The notes: generated from the letters alone by a model not told the origin. A stretch of 16,003 bases of DNA from Coprenecus sp964640305 (GCA_964640305.1 CAZXFF010000043.1:1-16003); one strand, 5' to 3'; shown: positions 7,396 to 15,953, numbered from the stretch's first letter. Numbers and translations: made by a program.

Positions 7396-9023
7396 CAATG
7401 ACACGGAAAAGAATCCATATTTACATATCGGTACTTTTAATTGTATCTACTGCAATACAGGTGTCCTGTATCAAGAATGATATCCCTTATCCCCGCAAGG
7501 TAGGGGCCATTACGGCCTTTGAAGTAAGGGGGCAGAAAGGCGATGCCAAAATTGACAATACAGAATTTACTGTAACAGTGGATATTGCGGATACCGTAGA
7601 TATGAAGAAAGTCAAACTGCTTCGTTTCGAAACAACCGACAGTACTTCTGTCGAACCGGAAATATCCTCCTATCTTGATTTTACACAGGATATCTCCTAT
7701 ACCCTCTCGACATATCCGGACCAGTCGTATCTATGGAAAATCTACGGAACACAGACAATCGAAAGGTTCATTGTCGCAGAGAACCAGGTCGGTAAGGCTG
7801 AGTTCAACGTAGATGAACATTATGCAATTCTGTATGTTACAGAAGACCAGCCTCTGGATAACATTGTCATTACCGATATACAGTTAGGGCCTTCTGACTC
7901 GAAGATTTCTCCGGATCCCTGTGAAATACACGATTATACAACAGTCCGTAAGTTTACGGTTACATACAGGGATGTTACTGAGGAGTGGCTTATAAATGTT
8001 CATCATAAAGCAGCAGAGGCTGTAACCAATGCGGCTGATGCATGGGCTTGTTTTGCGTATTTGAGCGGAGTCTATACACCATCCTTGGGATCGCCTTCGT
8101 TCGGATACAGGAAAGTCTCTGAGTCCGAATGGTCCGAAATCCCGTCAGAGGATGTCTTTATCGACGGGATGAATGTCTCGGCCATATTGAAAGGTCTTGA
8201 GCCATCTACGGAGTATATATATAAACTGAGGGTAGGGGACAAGGAAGGCAATGAGGTCCGGTTTATGACTGAGGCTGCATTGCAGATGCCGAACATGGGC
8301 TTTGACCAATGGAATACCACGGGTGGGGTCGTGTATCCCAATGCAGACCAGGCCGCCAATGCATGGTGGGATTCCGGCAATACCGGTGCCAAACTGGGAG
8401 GCAAGACCCCGACATCACAGGAAACATCCTTCCTTGCGGTCCCCGGTGAGGGTAAAAGCGCTGCCCGTATGGAGACAGTCAATGCCATTATAGCCATGGC
8501 GGGCGGAAACGTTTTTTCCGGACATTTCGGAAAAGTCCAGGGGCTCGGTGCTGAAGTGTTCTTCGGACGTCCTTTTGAGAGCCGTCCCCTCAGACTGGAT
8601 GGCTGGTATTGCTATACCCCAAAGACAATAAACAATGTGAAACCACCTTCTTCTCCGGATGTAGAACTCCCGTTTGACCGCAATACGATTGCCGGACGTA
8701 TGGACAGGTGTCATATCTTCATATATGTTACGGCATGGGACGGACCTTACCGTGTAAATACCGACGAACACAGATACCTCAATATAAACGATCCGGATGT
8801 CATAGGTTACGGGGAACTGATAGACAGTGTCGGAACCGGTGGAGAATACAGGAAATTCTCGATAGATATAAAGTACAGGGACAACCGTAAACCGACCTAT
8901 TGTGCGGTGGTCGCTGTTGCCAGCCAGTATGCAGATTATTTTACCGGAGGGATAGGCAGCCTGATGTATGTAGACGAATTTTCGTTCGTATATGAAGGGG
9001 ATGTAAAGTGGGAAGACAGATGA
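7392..9023 (+). CDS. PCMD-domain surface lipoprotein with Fn3-like domain, lacking DUF4493
   Basis: 543 aa; ATG overlaps the preceding stop (ATGA). Signal peptide with IQVSC, lipidated Cys26 inferred, then IKNDIPYP, a motif I associate with the N-termini of PCMD-type Bacteroidetes lipoproteins. Residues 36-205 are two small beta domains unlike the N-termini of the upstream three genes. Residues about 213-294 are the same Fn3-like unit (ADAWACFAYLSG, ILKGLEPSTEYIYKLRVGD, FMTEAALQMPN). Residues about 300-535 are the PCMD-like domain with WWDSGNTG, AGGNVFSGHFG, FGRPFESRP, IYVTAWDGPYRV, DPDVIGYGEL, SQYADYFTGG and MYVDEFSFVY. It is the last gene of the operon; no terminator hairpin is seen after it. 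The shared Fn3-PCMD module points to work in the same surface complex, perhaps glycan binding, but this is inference. Confidence 0.86.
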   Translation: MTMTRKRIHIYISVLLIVSTAIQVSCIKNDIPYPRKVGAITAFEVRGQKGDAKIDNTEFTVTVDIADTVDMKKVKLLRFETTDSTSVEPEISSYLDFTQDISYTLSTYPDQSYLWKIYGTQTIERFIVAENQVGKAEFNVDEHYAILYVTEDQPLDNIVITDIQLGPSDSKISPDPCEIHDYTTVRKFTVTYRDVTEEWLINVHHKAAEAVTNAADAWACFAYLSGVYTPSLGSPSFGYRKVSESEWSEIPSEDVFIDGMNVSAILKGLEPSTEYIYKLRVGDKEGNEVRFMTEAALQMPNMGFDQWNTTGGVVYPNADQAANAWWDSGNTGAKLGGKTPTSQETSFLAVPGEGKSAARMETVNAIIAMAGGNVFSGHFGKVQGLGAEVFFGRPFESRPLRLDGWYCYTPKTINNVKPPSSPDVELPFDRNTIAGRMDRCHIFIYVTAWDGPYRVNTDEHRYLNINDPDVIGYGELIDSVGTGGEYRKFSIDIKYRDNRKPTYCAVVAVASQYADYFTGGIGSLMYVDEFSFVYEGDVKWEDR

Positions 9024-9036
9024 GAGGATTTTACGG

Positions 9037-9067
9037 TTGCTTATTGAGTTAATTTTTCGTACTTTTG
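9037..9067 (+). promoter_or_regulatory. Bacteroidetes-type promoter upstream of hutU
   Basis: A TTG (9037-9039) and TACTTTTG (9060-9067, matching TAnnTTTG) are separated by 20 nt, the spacing expected for -33/-7 elements of the Bacteroidetes housekeeping sigma factor. The hutU ATG lies 37 nt downstream of the -7 element. It separates the metabolic genes from the lipoprotein operon. Confidence 0.7.
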
Positions 9068-9104
9068 TGGGTCGTAATAAGATAATCAATAAAAGACCTG
9101 CAAT

Positions 9105-11093
9105 ATGACAGATTTTCAGAAATCGATTGTAGAAGGGATTCCGGATATCCTGCCGGATCCCAAGCCGTTTGATCCAAGCGTAAACCATGCTCCGCACAGG
9201 AAGCAGATTCTTACTGCAGATGAGAAAAAACTGGCTCTGAGAAATGCCTTGAGGTACTTCCATCCAAAACATCATGCCACCCTTATTCCCGAGTTCAAGG
9301 AAGAGCTGGAAACATATGGAAGGATCTACATGTACAGGCTGCGTCCCGATTACAAGATATACGCACGTTCCATTGATGACTTTCCCCATAAAAGCCGTCA
9401 GGCTGCGGCCATTATGCTTATGATTTCCAATAATCTGGATATGGCAGTGGCACAGCATCCCCATGAACTGATCGTTTACGGAGGTAACGGTGCGGCTTTC
9501 CAGAATTGGGCGCAGTACCGTCTTACGATGCAGTACCTCTCACAGATGACTGACGAGCAGACACTGGTTCTGTATTCCGGTCATCCCCTCGGGCTCTTCC
9601 CTTCCCATAAAGACGCACCGAGGCTCGTGGTTACCAATGGAATGGTGATTCCGAACTACTCATCCAAGGACCACTGGGAAAAATTCAATGCCCTTGGTGT
9701 TTCCCAGTACGGACAGATGACCGCCGGTTCGTTCATGTATATCGGTCCTCAGGGGATAGTCCACGGCACGACAATCACTGTAATGAATGCAGCCCGCATG
9801 CATACCAGACCGGGCACGGAGAAGAGGGGCAAGATATTTGTCAGTTCCGGGCTTGGAGGAATGTCCGGAGCACAGCCCAAGGCCGCAGTAATCGCCGGAG
9901 TCGTGGGAATAATAGCGGAAATAAATCCCAAGGCTATCCGTACCAGATATTCCCAGGGCTGGGTAGATGAAGTATATTCCGAACTCGATCCGCTTATTGA
10001 CAGGGCCTTGCAGGCACGCGAAGCCAATGAAGCAGTATCCCTGGCCTATCAGGGCAATGTGGTGGATCTTTGGGAAAGACTTGTAAAGAGGGGTGTGGAT
10101 GTGGATCTCGGTTCAGACCAGACATCCTTGCACAATCCTTGGGCAGGAGGATATTATCCTGCAGGATTTACATACGAAGAATCCAACGAAATGATGGCCT
10201 CCGATCCCGACCGTTTCAAGAGGGAGGTTCAGAAGACCCTGCGCCGTCATGTAGCGGCAATCAATAAGCTGGCTGAAAACGGCATGTACTTCTTCGATTA
10301 CGGAAATGCATTCCTGCTTGAAGCTTCCCGCGCAAAAGCGGATGTCCTCAGGCCTAACGGAACATTCCGCTACCCTTCGTATGTCCAGGATATAATGGGT
10401 CCCCTGTTCTTCGACTACGGTTTCGGTCCCTACCGTTGGGTATGTACCTCTTCCAAACCGGAAGATCTTGCAGAGACCGACAGGATTGCCGCCGAAGTCC
10501 TGGAAGACATATACAGGACAGCTCCCGAAGAAATCAAGAACCAGCTGGCCGACAATATCCATTGGATCAAGGAAGCAGGAAAGAACAATCTCGTAGTGGG
10601 ATCCCAGGCCCGTATCCTCTATGCGGATGCAGAAGGACGTACCCGGATTGCCCTGGAAATGAACCGTGCGATAAGGGAAGGACGTATAACTGCACCCATT
10701 GTACTCGGCCGTGACCACCACGATGTGTCCGGGACCGACTCCCCTTACCGCGAAACTTCCAATATATACGACGGATCGCAGTTCACTGCCGACATGGCAG
10801 TACACAATGTCATCGGAGATTCATTCCGAGGAGCCACATGGGTATCTCTCCACAATGGTGGCGGAGTAGGCTGGGGAGAAGTTGTGAACGGTGGGTTCGG
10901 TATGGTTATTGATGGCAGTGATGATGCTGACAGGCATATCCGCAATATGCTTCACTGGGATGTGAACAACGGAATAGCCCGCAGGAGCTGGGCCCGCAAC
11001 AAAGGTGCAATGTTCGCCATACAGAGAGAAATGGAACGGACTCCCGGACTGAAGGTGACAATGCCTTACCTCGTAGACGATAGCCTGCTTTAA
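9105..11093 (+). CDS. hutU: Urocanate hydratase (urocanase)
   Basis: 662 aa, the long form of the family (bacterial HutU of the Pseudomonas type is about 555 aa; the mammalian and many Bacteroidetes enzymes are about 660-680). The enzyme adds water to urocanate to give 4-imidazolone-5-propionate, the second step of histidine breakdown, using tightly bound NAD+ as an electrophile. Seen here: GGNGAAFQNWAQYRLTM (126-142), YSGHPLGLFPS (157-167), GQMTAGSFMYIGPQGIVHGT (203-222), the Rossmann-type GLGGMSGAQP (249-258), DLGSDQTS (334-341) and GPYRWVC, whose Cys447 corresponds to the conserved urocanase cysteine. It has its own upstream promoter. Other hut genes (hutH, hutI, ftcD) are not in the window; the downstream neighbours belong to methylmalonyl-CoA metabolism. 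Confidence 0.97.
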   Translation: MTDFQKSIVEGIPDILPDPKPFDPSVNHAPHRKQILTADEKKLALRNALRYFHPKHHATLIPEFKEELETYGRIYMYRLRPDYKIYARSIDDFPHKSRQAAAIMLMISNNLDMAVAQHPHELIVYGGNGAAFQNWAQYRLTMQYLSQMTDEQTLVLYSGHPLGLFPSHKDAPRLVVTNGMVIPNYSSKDHWEKFNALGVSQYGQMTAGSFMYIGPQGIVHGTTITVMNAARMHTRPGTEKRGKIFVSSGLGGMSGAQPKAAVIAGVVGIIAEINPKAIRTRYSQGWVDEVYSELDPLIDRALQAREANEAVSLAYQGNVVDLWERLVKRGVDVDLGSDQTSLHNPWAGGYYPAGFTYEESNEMMASDPDRFKREVQKTLRRHVAAINKLAENGMYFFDYGNAFLLEASRAKADVLRPNGTFRYPSYVQDIMGPLFFDYGFGPYRWVCTSSKPEDLAETDRIAAEVLEDIYRTAPEEIKNQLADNIHWIKEAGKNNLVVGSQARILYADAEGRTRIALEMNRAIREGRITAPIVLGRDHHDVSGTDSPYRETSNIYDGSQFTADMAVHNVIGDSFRGATWVSLHNGGGVGWGEVVNGGFGMVIDGSDDADRHIRNMLHWDVNNGIARRSWARNKGAMFAIQREMERTPGLKVTMPYLVDDSLL

Positions 11094-11143
11094 CCGACAT
11101 TTATTTACAGACATACACTTTATTACATTAAAACTATTAAAAT

Positions 11144-13042
11144 ATGGCAGAAAAATTATTTACTGAATTTCCCCCGGTTTCCACTCAGGAATGGGAAGAG
11201 GTGATTCAGAAAGACCTGAAAGGGGCCGATTACGAGAAAAAACTCGTCTGGAAGACCTATGAGGGTTTTTCCCTCCGTCCCTATTACAGGGCGGAAGATC
11301 TCAAGGATCTCAAATTTGCTGGCAAGAATCCCGGTGAATATCCTTTTGTAAGAGGTACCAAACAGGACAACAAGTGGTTTATCAATGAAAGCATCTGCTG
11401 CTGCGACAATGATTTTGCCGCTGCCAACCGCAAGGCCCGTACCATCCTTACAAAAGGAACGGAGTCTGTTACTTTCCACATTGACGGTTCACATCATGTG
11501 ACCGCTGCTGAAATGGCAACTCTGCTGGACGGCATTTCCCTTGTAAATGTTCCTGTGAACTTCCGTGGATGCTGCCCCAAAGGTGTCGTATGGGTGGAAA
11601 TGTTCGTGAACTATGTTGCAGGACTCGGTCTCGACAAAGATGCAGTACGTGCTACATTCGATTTCTCCCCCCTTGCAACCCTTACCTCCAAAGGACGTTT
11701 CTGTGAAGAAAAGTCATTCAATGCCATTTCCGAATGCATGAAACTGACAGCCGGTTACAGGAAGGTACGTGTAATCGCCGTGGATGCAAGGATTTTCAAC
11801 CACTCAGGAGCATCTTCAGGACAAGAGCTCGCATATGCCCTCAACCAGGGAAGCGAATATATCTCACGTCTTACTGAAATGGGTTTCTCTGCCGATGAAG
11901 TTGCCGGCAATATATTCTTCGAATTTGCAGTAGGCAGTTCATATTTCATGGAAATCGCAAAATTCCGTGCTGCCCGCATGCTTTGGGCAAACGTTACCGA
12001 AGAATACGGCTGCAAGGAATGCTGTCCCGAGAAGATGAGGATCTTCGCAACCACATCGGAATACAACCAGACCGTCTACGATGCATATGTAAACATGCTC
12101 CGCGGTACAACCGAAGCAATGAGCGCAGCTCTTGCAGGCGTGGATTATCTGGAAGTTCTGCCTTATGACTATGCATTCAAGGTATCCGGCGAATTCTCCA
12201 ACCGTATTGCAAGGAACGTGCAGAATATCCTTAAGGAAGAGTCCCGTTTCGACAAGGTAGTGGATCCTGCAGCAGGTTCATACTACATTGAGACCCTGAC
12301 TGAAAAGCTGGCTGAAAGCGCATGGGAAATATTCCGCAATATCGAATCAGAAGGAGGTTATGTGGCCAAATTCCGCGATATGACCATTCAGAATGCCATC
12401 AAGGCCGTTTCTGACAAGAGGGACAAGAACATTGCAACCCGCCGCGAGACAGTCCTGGGTACAAACCAGTATCCTAACTTCCTGGAAAAAGCATCAGATG
12501 AAATCACAAAGGATATCGTATCCAGGGATGTATATACAATCATGGGTATGAAAGTGGAGTCGCATGCATGCCATAACGAAGACAGGGTTGAGCCTCTGAA
12601 ACCTTACCGCGAAGCTCAGGCATTCGAAGCCCTCCGCCTTGCTACCGACCGCAGCGGAAAAGAACCCAAGGCATTCATGCTTACCTTCGGTAATCTGGCC
12701 ATGTGCCGTGCAAGGGCCCAGTTCTCATCCAACTTCTTTGCAGTTGCCGGAATCCGCATCATCGACAACAACCGCTTTGCAAGCATTGAGGAAGGTGTTA
12801 AGGCAGCTCTCGCATCAGGTGCAGAGATTGTCGTAGCATGTTCATCCGATGACGAATATGCAGAAGCAGTTCCTGAAATCGCACGCATGATCGGTGACAA
12901 GGCAATCGTAGTAGTCGCAGGTGAACCTGCATGCAAGGAAGATCTCCTCGCAAAAGGAATCCAGAACTTTATCAGTGTAAAGAGCAATGTCCTCGAAACC
13001 CTTGCAGGTTATCAGGCTAAGCTCGGAATCAAACCCCTTTAA
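11144..13042 (+). CDS. mutA: Methylmalonyl-CoA mutase small (beta) subunit
   Basis: 632 aa, close to the length of the Propionibacterium small subunit. It begins with LFTEFPPVSTQEWEEVIQKD and KLVWKTYEGFSLRPYYR, characteristic of this subunit. The region to about 490 is the TIM-barrel-like part with FFEFAVGSSYFMEIAKFRAARMLW and VDPAAGSYYIE. The C-terminal part (about 505-632) is a cobalamin-binding-type fold, but the DxHxxG motif is absent: the equivalent segment reads FGNLAMCRARAQF (515-527), so this subunit cannot ligate B12. That is normal: it is the non-catalytic partner of MutB. It starts 50 nt after hutU with no visible promoter or B12 riboswitch in the gap, and ends 11 nt before mutB. 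Codon choice favours CGT/CGC for Arg, unlike the AGG/AGA-rich lipoprotein genes, suggesting strong expression. Confidence 0.96.
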   Translation: MAEKLFTEFPPVSTQEWEEVIQKDLKGADYEKKLVWKTYEGFSLRPYYRAEDLKDLKFAGKNPGEYPFVRGTKQDNKWFINESICCCDNDFAAANRKARTILTKGTESVTFHIDGSHHVTAAEMATLLDGISLVNVPVNFRGCCPKGVVWVEMFVNYVAGLGLDKDAVRATFDFSPLATLTSKGRFCEEKSFNAISECMKLTAGYRKVRVIAVDARIFNHSGASSGQELAYALNQGSEYISRLTEMGFSADEVAGNIFFEFAVGSSYFMEIAKFRAARMLWANVTEEYGCKECCPEKMRIFATTSEYNQTVYDAYVNMLRGTTEAMSAALAGVDYLEVLPYDYAFKVSGEFSNRIARNVQNILKEESRFDKVVDPAAGSYYIETLTEKLAESAWEIFRNIESEGGYVAKFRDMTIQNAIKAVSDKRDKNIATRRETVLGTNQYPNFLEKASDEITKDIVSRDVYTIMGMKVESHACHNEDRVEPLKPYREAQAFEALRLATDRSGKEPKAFMLTFGNLAMCRARAQFSSNFFAVAGIRIIDNNRFASIEEGVKAALASGAEIVVACSSDDEYAEAVPEIARMIGDKAIVVVAGEPACKEDLLAKGIQNFISVKSNVLETLAGYQAKLGIKPL

Positions 13043-13053
13043 TTCAAGAAGAT

Positions 13054-15180
13054 ATGCGTCCTAATTTTAAAGATATCAAATTTGACAAAGCAGGCTGCAA
13101 TGCACCTGCAGATCACGAGCAGTCTATATGGGAGACTCCCGAGCACATCAACGTGAAGGAGATATATACTGCTAAGGACAATGAGGGCATGGAACACCTC
13201 AACTATGCAGCAGGTCTGCCTCCGTTCCTCCGTGGACCTTACAGCACAATGTATGTAATGAAACCCTGGACTATCCGCCAGTATGCCGGTTTCTCTACAG
13301 CTGAAGAGTCAAACGCTTTCTACCGCAGGAACCTTGCTGCCGGACAGAAAGGCCTTTCAGTCGCTTTCGACCTTGCTACACACCGCGGATACGATGCTGA
13401 CCATCCCCGTGTAGTAGGTGACGTAGGTAAGGCAGGTGTTTCTATCTGCAGCGTAGAAGACATGAAAGTCCTCTTCGACCAGATCCCCCTTAACAAGATG
13501 TCCGTATCCATGACCATGAACGGTGCGGTACTTCCTATCCTTGCATTCTACATCGTTGCAGCTCAGGAACAGGGTGCCAAACTCGAAGAAATGGCCGGAA
13601 CCATCCAGAACGACATCCTGAAGGAATTCATGGTACGTAATACCTATATTTACCCTCCTGAATTCTCAATGAGGATTATCGGCGACATCTTTGCATACAC
13701 TTCCAAGTATATGCCCAAGTTCAACTCGATATCCATCTCAGGTTACCACATGCAGGAAGCAGGTGCAACCTGTGACATCGAAATGGCATACACTCTTGCT
13801 GACGGTCTGGAGTATCTCCGTACCGGTATCAAGGCAGGTATCGATGTGGATGCATTCGCTCCCCGTCTGTCATTCTTCTGGGCAATCGGTATGAACCACT
13901 TCATGGAAATTGCCAAGATGCGTGCTGCACGTATGTTGTGGGCCAAGATTGTCAAGCAGTTCAATCCCAAGAACCCCAAATCACTGTCCCTCAGGACACA
14001 CTGCCAGACTTCAGGATGGTCGCTTACCGAGCAGGATCCTTTCAACAACGTGGCACGTACATGTATCGAGGCTATGGGAGCAGCACTCGGACATACCCAG
14101 TCCCTCCATACCAATGCGCTTGACGAGGCTATCGCCCTACCTACCGACTTCTCTGCACGTATTGCCCGCAATACCCAGATCTATATTCAGGAAGAGACCA
14201 ACGTATGCCGCGGCATAGACCCTTGGGCAGGTTCATATTATGTAGAGTATCTTACAAACCAGATTGCCCATAATGCTTGGGAACATATCAAGGAAATCGA
14301 GGAACTCGGCGGTATGGCCAAAGCTATCGAAACCGGTATCCCCAAACTCCGTATCGAGGAAGCCGCTGCCCGCAAGCAGGCGCGAATCGACTCAGGTGTG
14401 GACAAGATCATCGGTATCAACGAGTACCGTCTTGAAAAAGAAGATCCTATTGAGATTCTCGATATTGACAACACCAAGGTACGTGAATCACAGATCAAAC
14501 GTCTGCAGGAACTCCGTGCCAACCGTGACAATGAAAAAGTTAAGGAATCCCTCGCTGCAATTACCGAGGCTGTCAGGAATAAGACCGGCAACCTTCTGGA
14601 GCTTGCTGTTGAGGCTGCCCGCAACCGTGCGACCCTCGGTGAAATTTCCGATGCATGCGAAGCCGTTGTCGGCAGGTATAAAGCTACAATACGTATGAAC
14701 ACAGGTGTTTACTCTTCAGAAGTGAAGAATGACAGCGAATTCGAAAAGGCTAAGGCAATGGTTGCCGATTTCGCCAAGAGAGAAGGCCGTCAGCCTCGTA
14801 TCATGATTGCAAAACTCGGCCAGGACGGTCACGACCGTGGTGCCAAAGTCGTTGCAACCGGATATGCTGACTGTGGTTTCGACGTGGATATGGGACCTCT
14901 CTTCCAGACTCCCGCAGAGGCTGCAAAACAGGCAGTTGAAAACGACGTTCACATTGTCGGAGTTTCCTCTCTCGCAGCTGGTCACAAGACTCTCGTACCC
15001 CAGATCGTGGAAGAACTCAAGAAACTCGGTCGTGAAGATATCCTCGTAGTAGTCGGTGGTGTGATCCCTGCACAGGATTACGATGCACTCTACAAGGCAG
15101 GTGCTGTGGCAATCTTCGGCCCCGGTACCAGAATCTCAACATCCGTAATCAAGATGATTGAACTTCTGAACATGAAGTAG
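13054..15180 (+). CDS. mutB: Methylmalonyl-CoA mutase large (alpha) catalytic subunit, B12-dependent
   Basis: 708 aa. It interconverts succinyl-CoA and (R)-methylmalonyl-CoA with adenosylcobalamin; in Bacteroidales this feeds the succinate-to-propionate route. Catalytic landmarks are present: PWTIRQYAGFSTAEESNAFY with Tyr77 (Tyr89 of the Propionibacterium enzyme by position), Arg195 in MVRNTY (Arg207), and His232 in SGYHMQEAGA (His244). The C-terminal cobalamin domain (about 578-708) has the base-off DxHxxG motif DGHDRG with the axial ligand His593, then SSL (638-640) and GG (668-669). It forms a two-gene unit with mutA (11 nt gap) and is followed by an intrinsic terminator, so the transcript ends here. 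Epimerase, decarboxylase and the MeaB chaperone are not in the window. All key residues are intact, so the enzyme should be active with its partner. Confidence 0.97.
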   Translation: MRPNFKDIKFDKAGCNAPADHEQSIWETPEHINVKEIYTAKDNEGMEHLNYAAGLPPFLRGPYSTMYVMKPWTIRQYAGFSTAEESNAFYRRNLAAGQKGLSVAFDLATHRGYDADHPRVVGDVGKAGVSICSVEDMKVLFDQIPLNKMSVSMTMNGAVLPILAFYIVAAQEQGAKLEEMAGTIQNDILKEFMVRNTYIYPPEFSMRIIGDIFAYTSKYMPKFNSISISGYHMQEAGATCDIEMAYTLADGLEYLRTGIKAGIDVDAFAPRLSFFWAIGMNHFMEIAKMRAARMLWAKIVKQFNPKNPKSLSLRTHCQTSGWSLTEQDPFNNVARTCIEAMGAALGHTQSLHTNALDEAIALPTDFSARIARNTQIYIQEETNVCRGIDPWAGSYYVEYLTNQIAHNAWEHIKEIEELGGMAKAIETGIPKLRIEEAAARKQARIDSGVDKIIGINEYRLEKEDPIEILDIDNTKVRESQIKRLQELRANRDNEKVKESLAAITEAVRNKTGNLLELAVEAARNRATLGEISDACEAVVGRYKATIRMNTGVYSSEVKNDSEFEKAKAMVADFAKREGRQPRIMIAKLGQDGHDRGAKVVATGYADCGFDVDMGPLFQTPAEAAKQAVENDVHIVGVSSLAAGHKTLVPQIVEELKKLGREDILVVVGGVIPAQDYDALYKAGAVAIFGPGTRISTSVIKMIELLNMK

Positions 15181-15203
15181 TCCGGTTTCACGGAAGAAAA
15201 CAG

Positions 15204-15237
15204 AAAGGACCGAACCTTAAGGCTCGGTCCTTTTTTT
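15204..15237 (+). terminator. Intrinsic terminator after mutB
   Basis: A 10-bp perfect stem (AAAGGACCGA at 15204-15213 with TCGGTCCTTT at 15224-15233) closes a 10-nt loop and runs into a T tract (15231-15237). It starts 23 nt after the mutB stop codon. This is a standard Rho-independent terminator and marks the end of the metabolic transcript. Confidence 0.93.
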
Positions 15238-15953
15238 GTTCAGTTCCGTGTGTGATATGCCTGCACTTCCTTCTTCCTATGCCTGGCGGGACGCCTCCCA
15301 CCTCCTTCCGCAGGTGAACCGGGTCATTTCGTCCAACTCGCAGAGTACCAATACTTTATCGCAAATCGCGAGGTACACCTGCGAAAGACCTCCGACCGCG
15401 AATGTGCCCCAGAGGGCATTCTCGCAGGAGGTGTGCTGTGCACGTTCTTTCACAACGCCCATTATTCGTCATATTCCGGGCGGTGTGGATGAGTGAGCGG
15501 CGGGAATGGGGCGCGAAAACGATGGGGAGTGGATCAGAGAGCATCATGAGACGTCCAAAAGTCGTTCGGATGGATGATTATGCGAATTCTAACGGGGTGT
15601 TGATTTTATATCTATATGATAATCAGTACTTTTCACAGACGAGGGAATGTTAGGGTCCGGAAATTGGGCTGGTGCAGTTGAGTGGGTGCCGGAGTGAAGC
15701 AGGGAGCACGACTTGATGGCCGCAGCGTGACTGCGATCTGCATGGCACTGGCGGAGCAGGCGGCCGAGGGACTTTGCATAAGAGCGGATTCGTAACAGGC
15801 TGGGTGTGAACAGTATACAGAAGCGCCTCTGTGCAAAGGGTCTTGAAAACTGGCGGATTTTGCCTGAAATAGGGGGTAGTTTGCATATTGGCTGTTTTGA
15901 TAAGCGACTGATAAACAGAGAGATATTATTTTGACCGTATGCAAAGGGTGAGG
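15238..15953. other. Gene-free, hairpin-rich intergenic region
   Basis: About 700 bp with no convincing gene. Short open frames occur on both strands (for example 15236-15496, 15402-15653 and 15633-15944 on the minus strand), but their products are low in recognisable motifs, overlap each other, and none resembles a known family. The stretch holds several local inverted repeats: CACCT/AGGTG (15299-15316), GAGGT/ACCTC (15370-15392), a strong stem at 15449-15489, and CGCAG/CTGCG (15721-15735) inside GGCCGC/GCGGCC (15718-15765). From about 15640 the plus strand is G-rich. The words TGCAAAGGGT (15832, 15940) and TTTGCATA (15773, 15890) recur, with TATGCAAA at 15938. It may be decayed mobile DNA or an unrecognised structured RNA; I cannot decide. 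Confidence 0.5.
15449..15489. other. Strong hairpin of unknown function
   Basis: CACAACGCCC (15451-15460) pairs with GGGCGGTGTG (15478-15487) over 10 positions with one A-G mismatch, and two further flanking pairs (one T-G wobble, one T-A) extend it to about 11 paired positions around a 17-nt loop. No T tract follows on either strand, so it is not a typical terminator. Structured RNA or remnant of a mobile-element end are both possible. Confidence 0.4.

Noticed and set aside
8415..9464. A 349-residue open frame on the minus strand
   Set aside because: It lies antisense to the end of the PCMD lipoprotein gene, the hutU promoter and the start of hutU, all well supported. Its product has no recognisable domain and odd composition.
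11094..11143. Possible cobalamin riboswitch or promoter ahead of the B12-dependent mutase genes
   Set aside because: The gap is only 50 nt of A/T-rich sequence with no B12-box-like motif, no hairpin and no TAnnTTTG element.
13054..15180. Possible identity of the large mutase as isobutyryl-CoA, ethylmalonyl-CoA or Sbm-type mutase
   Set aside because: The heterodimeric pairing with a MutA lacking the DxHxxG motif and the intact RQYAGFS/MVRNTY/SGYHMQEAG landmarks fit methylmalonyl-CoA mutase.
15627..15634. TACTTTTC as a possible -7 promoter element in the gene-free region
   Set aside because: The last base deviates from TAnnTTTG, the nearest upstream TTG is 24 nt away, and no gene follows.
15236..15944. 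Several overlapping small open frames on both strands downstream of the terminator
   Set aside because: They overlap in conflicting frames, lack recognisable motifs and have compositions typical of non-coding GC-rich DNA. The first even begins inside the terminator T tract.
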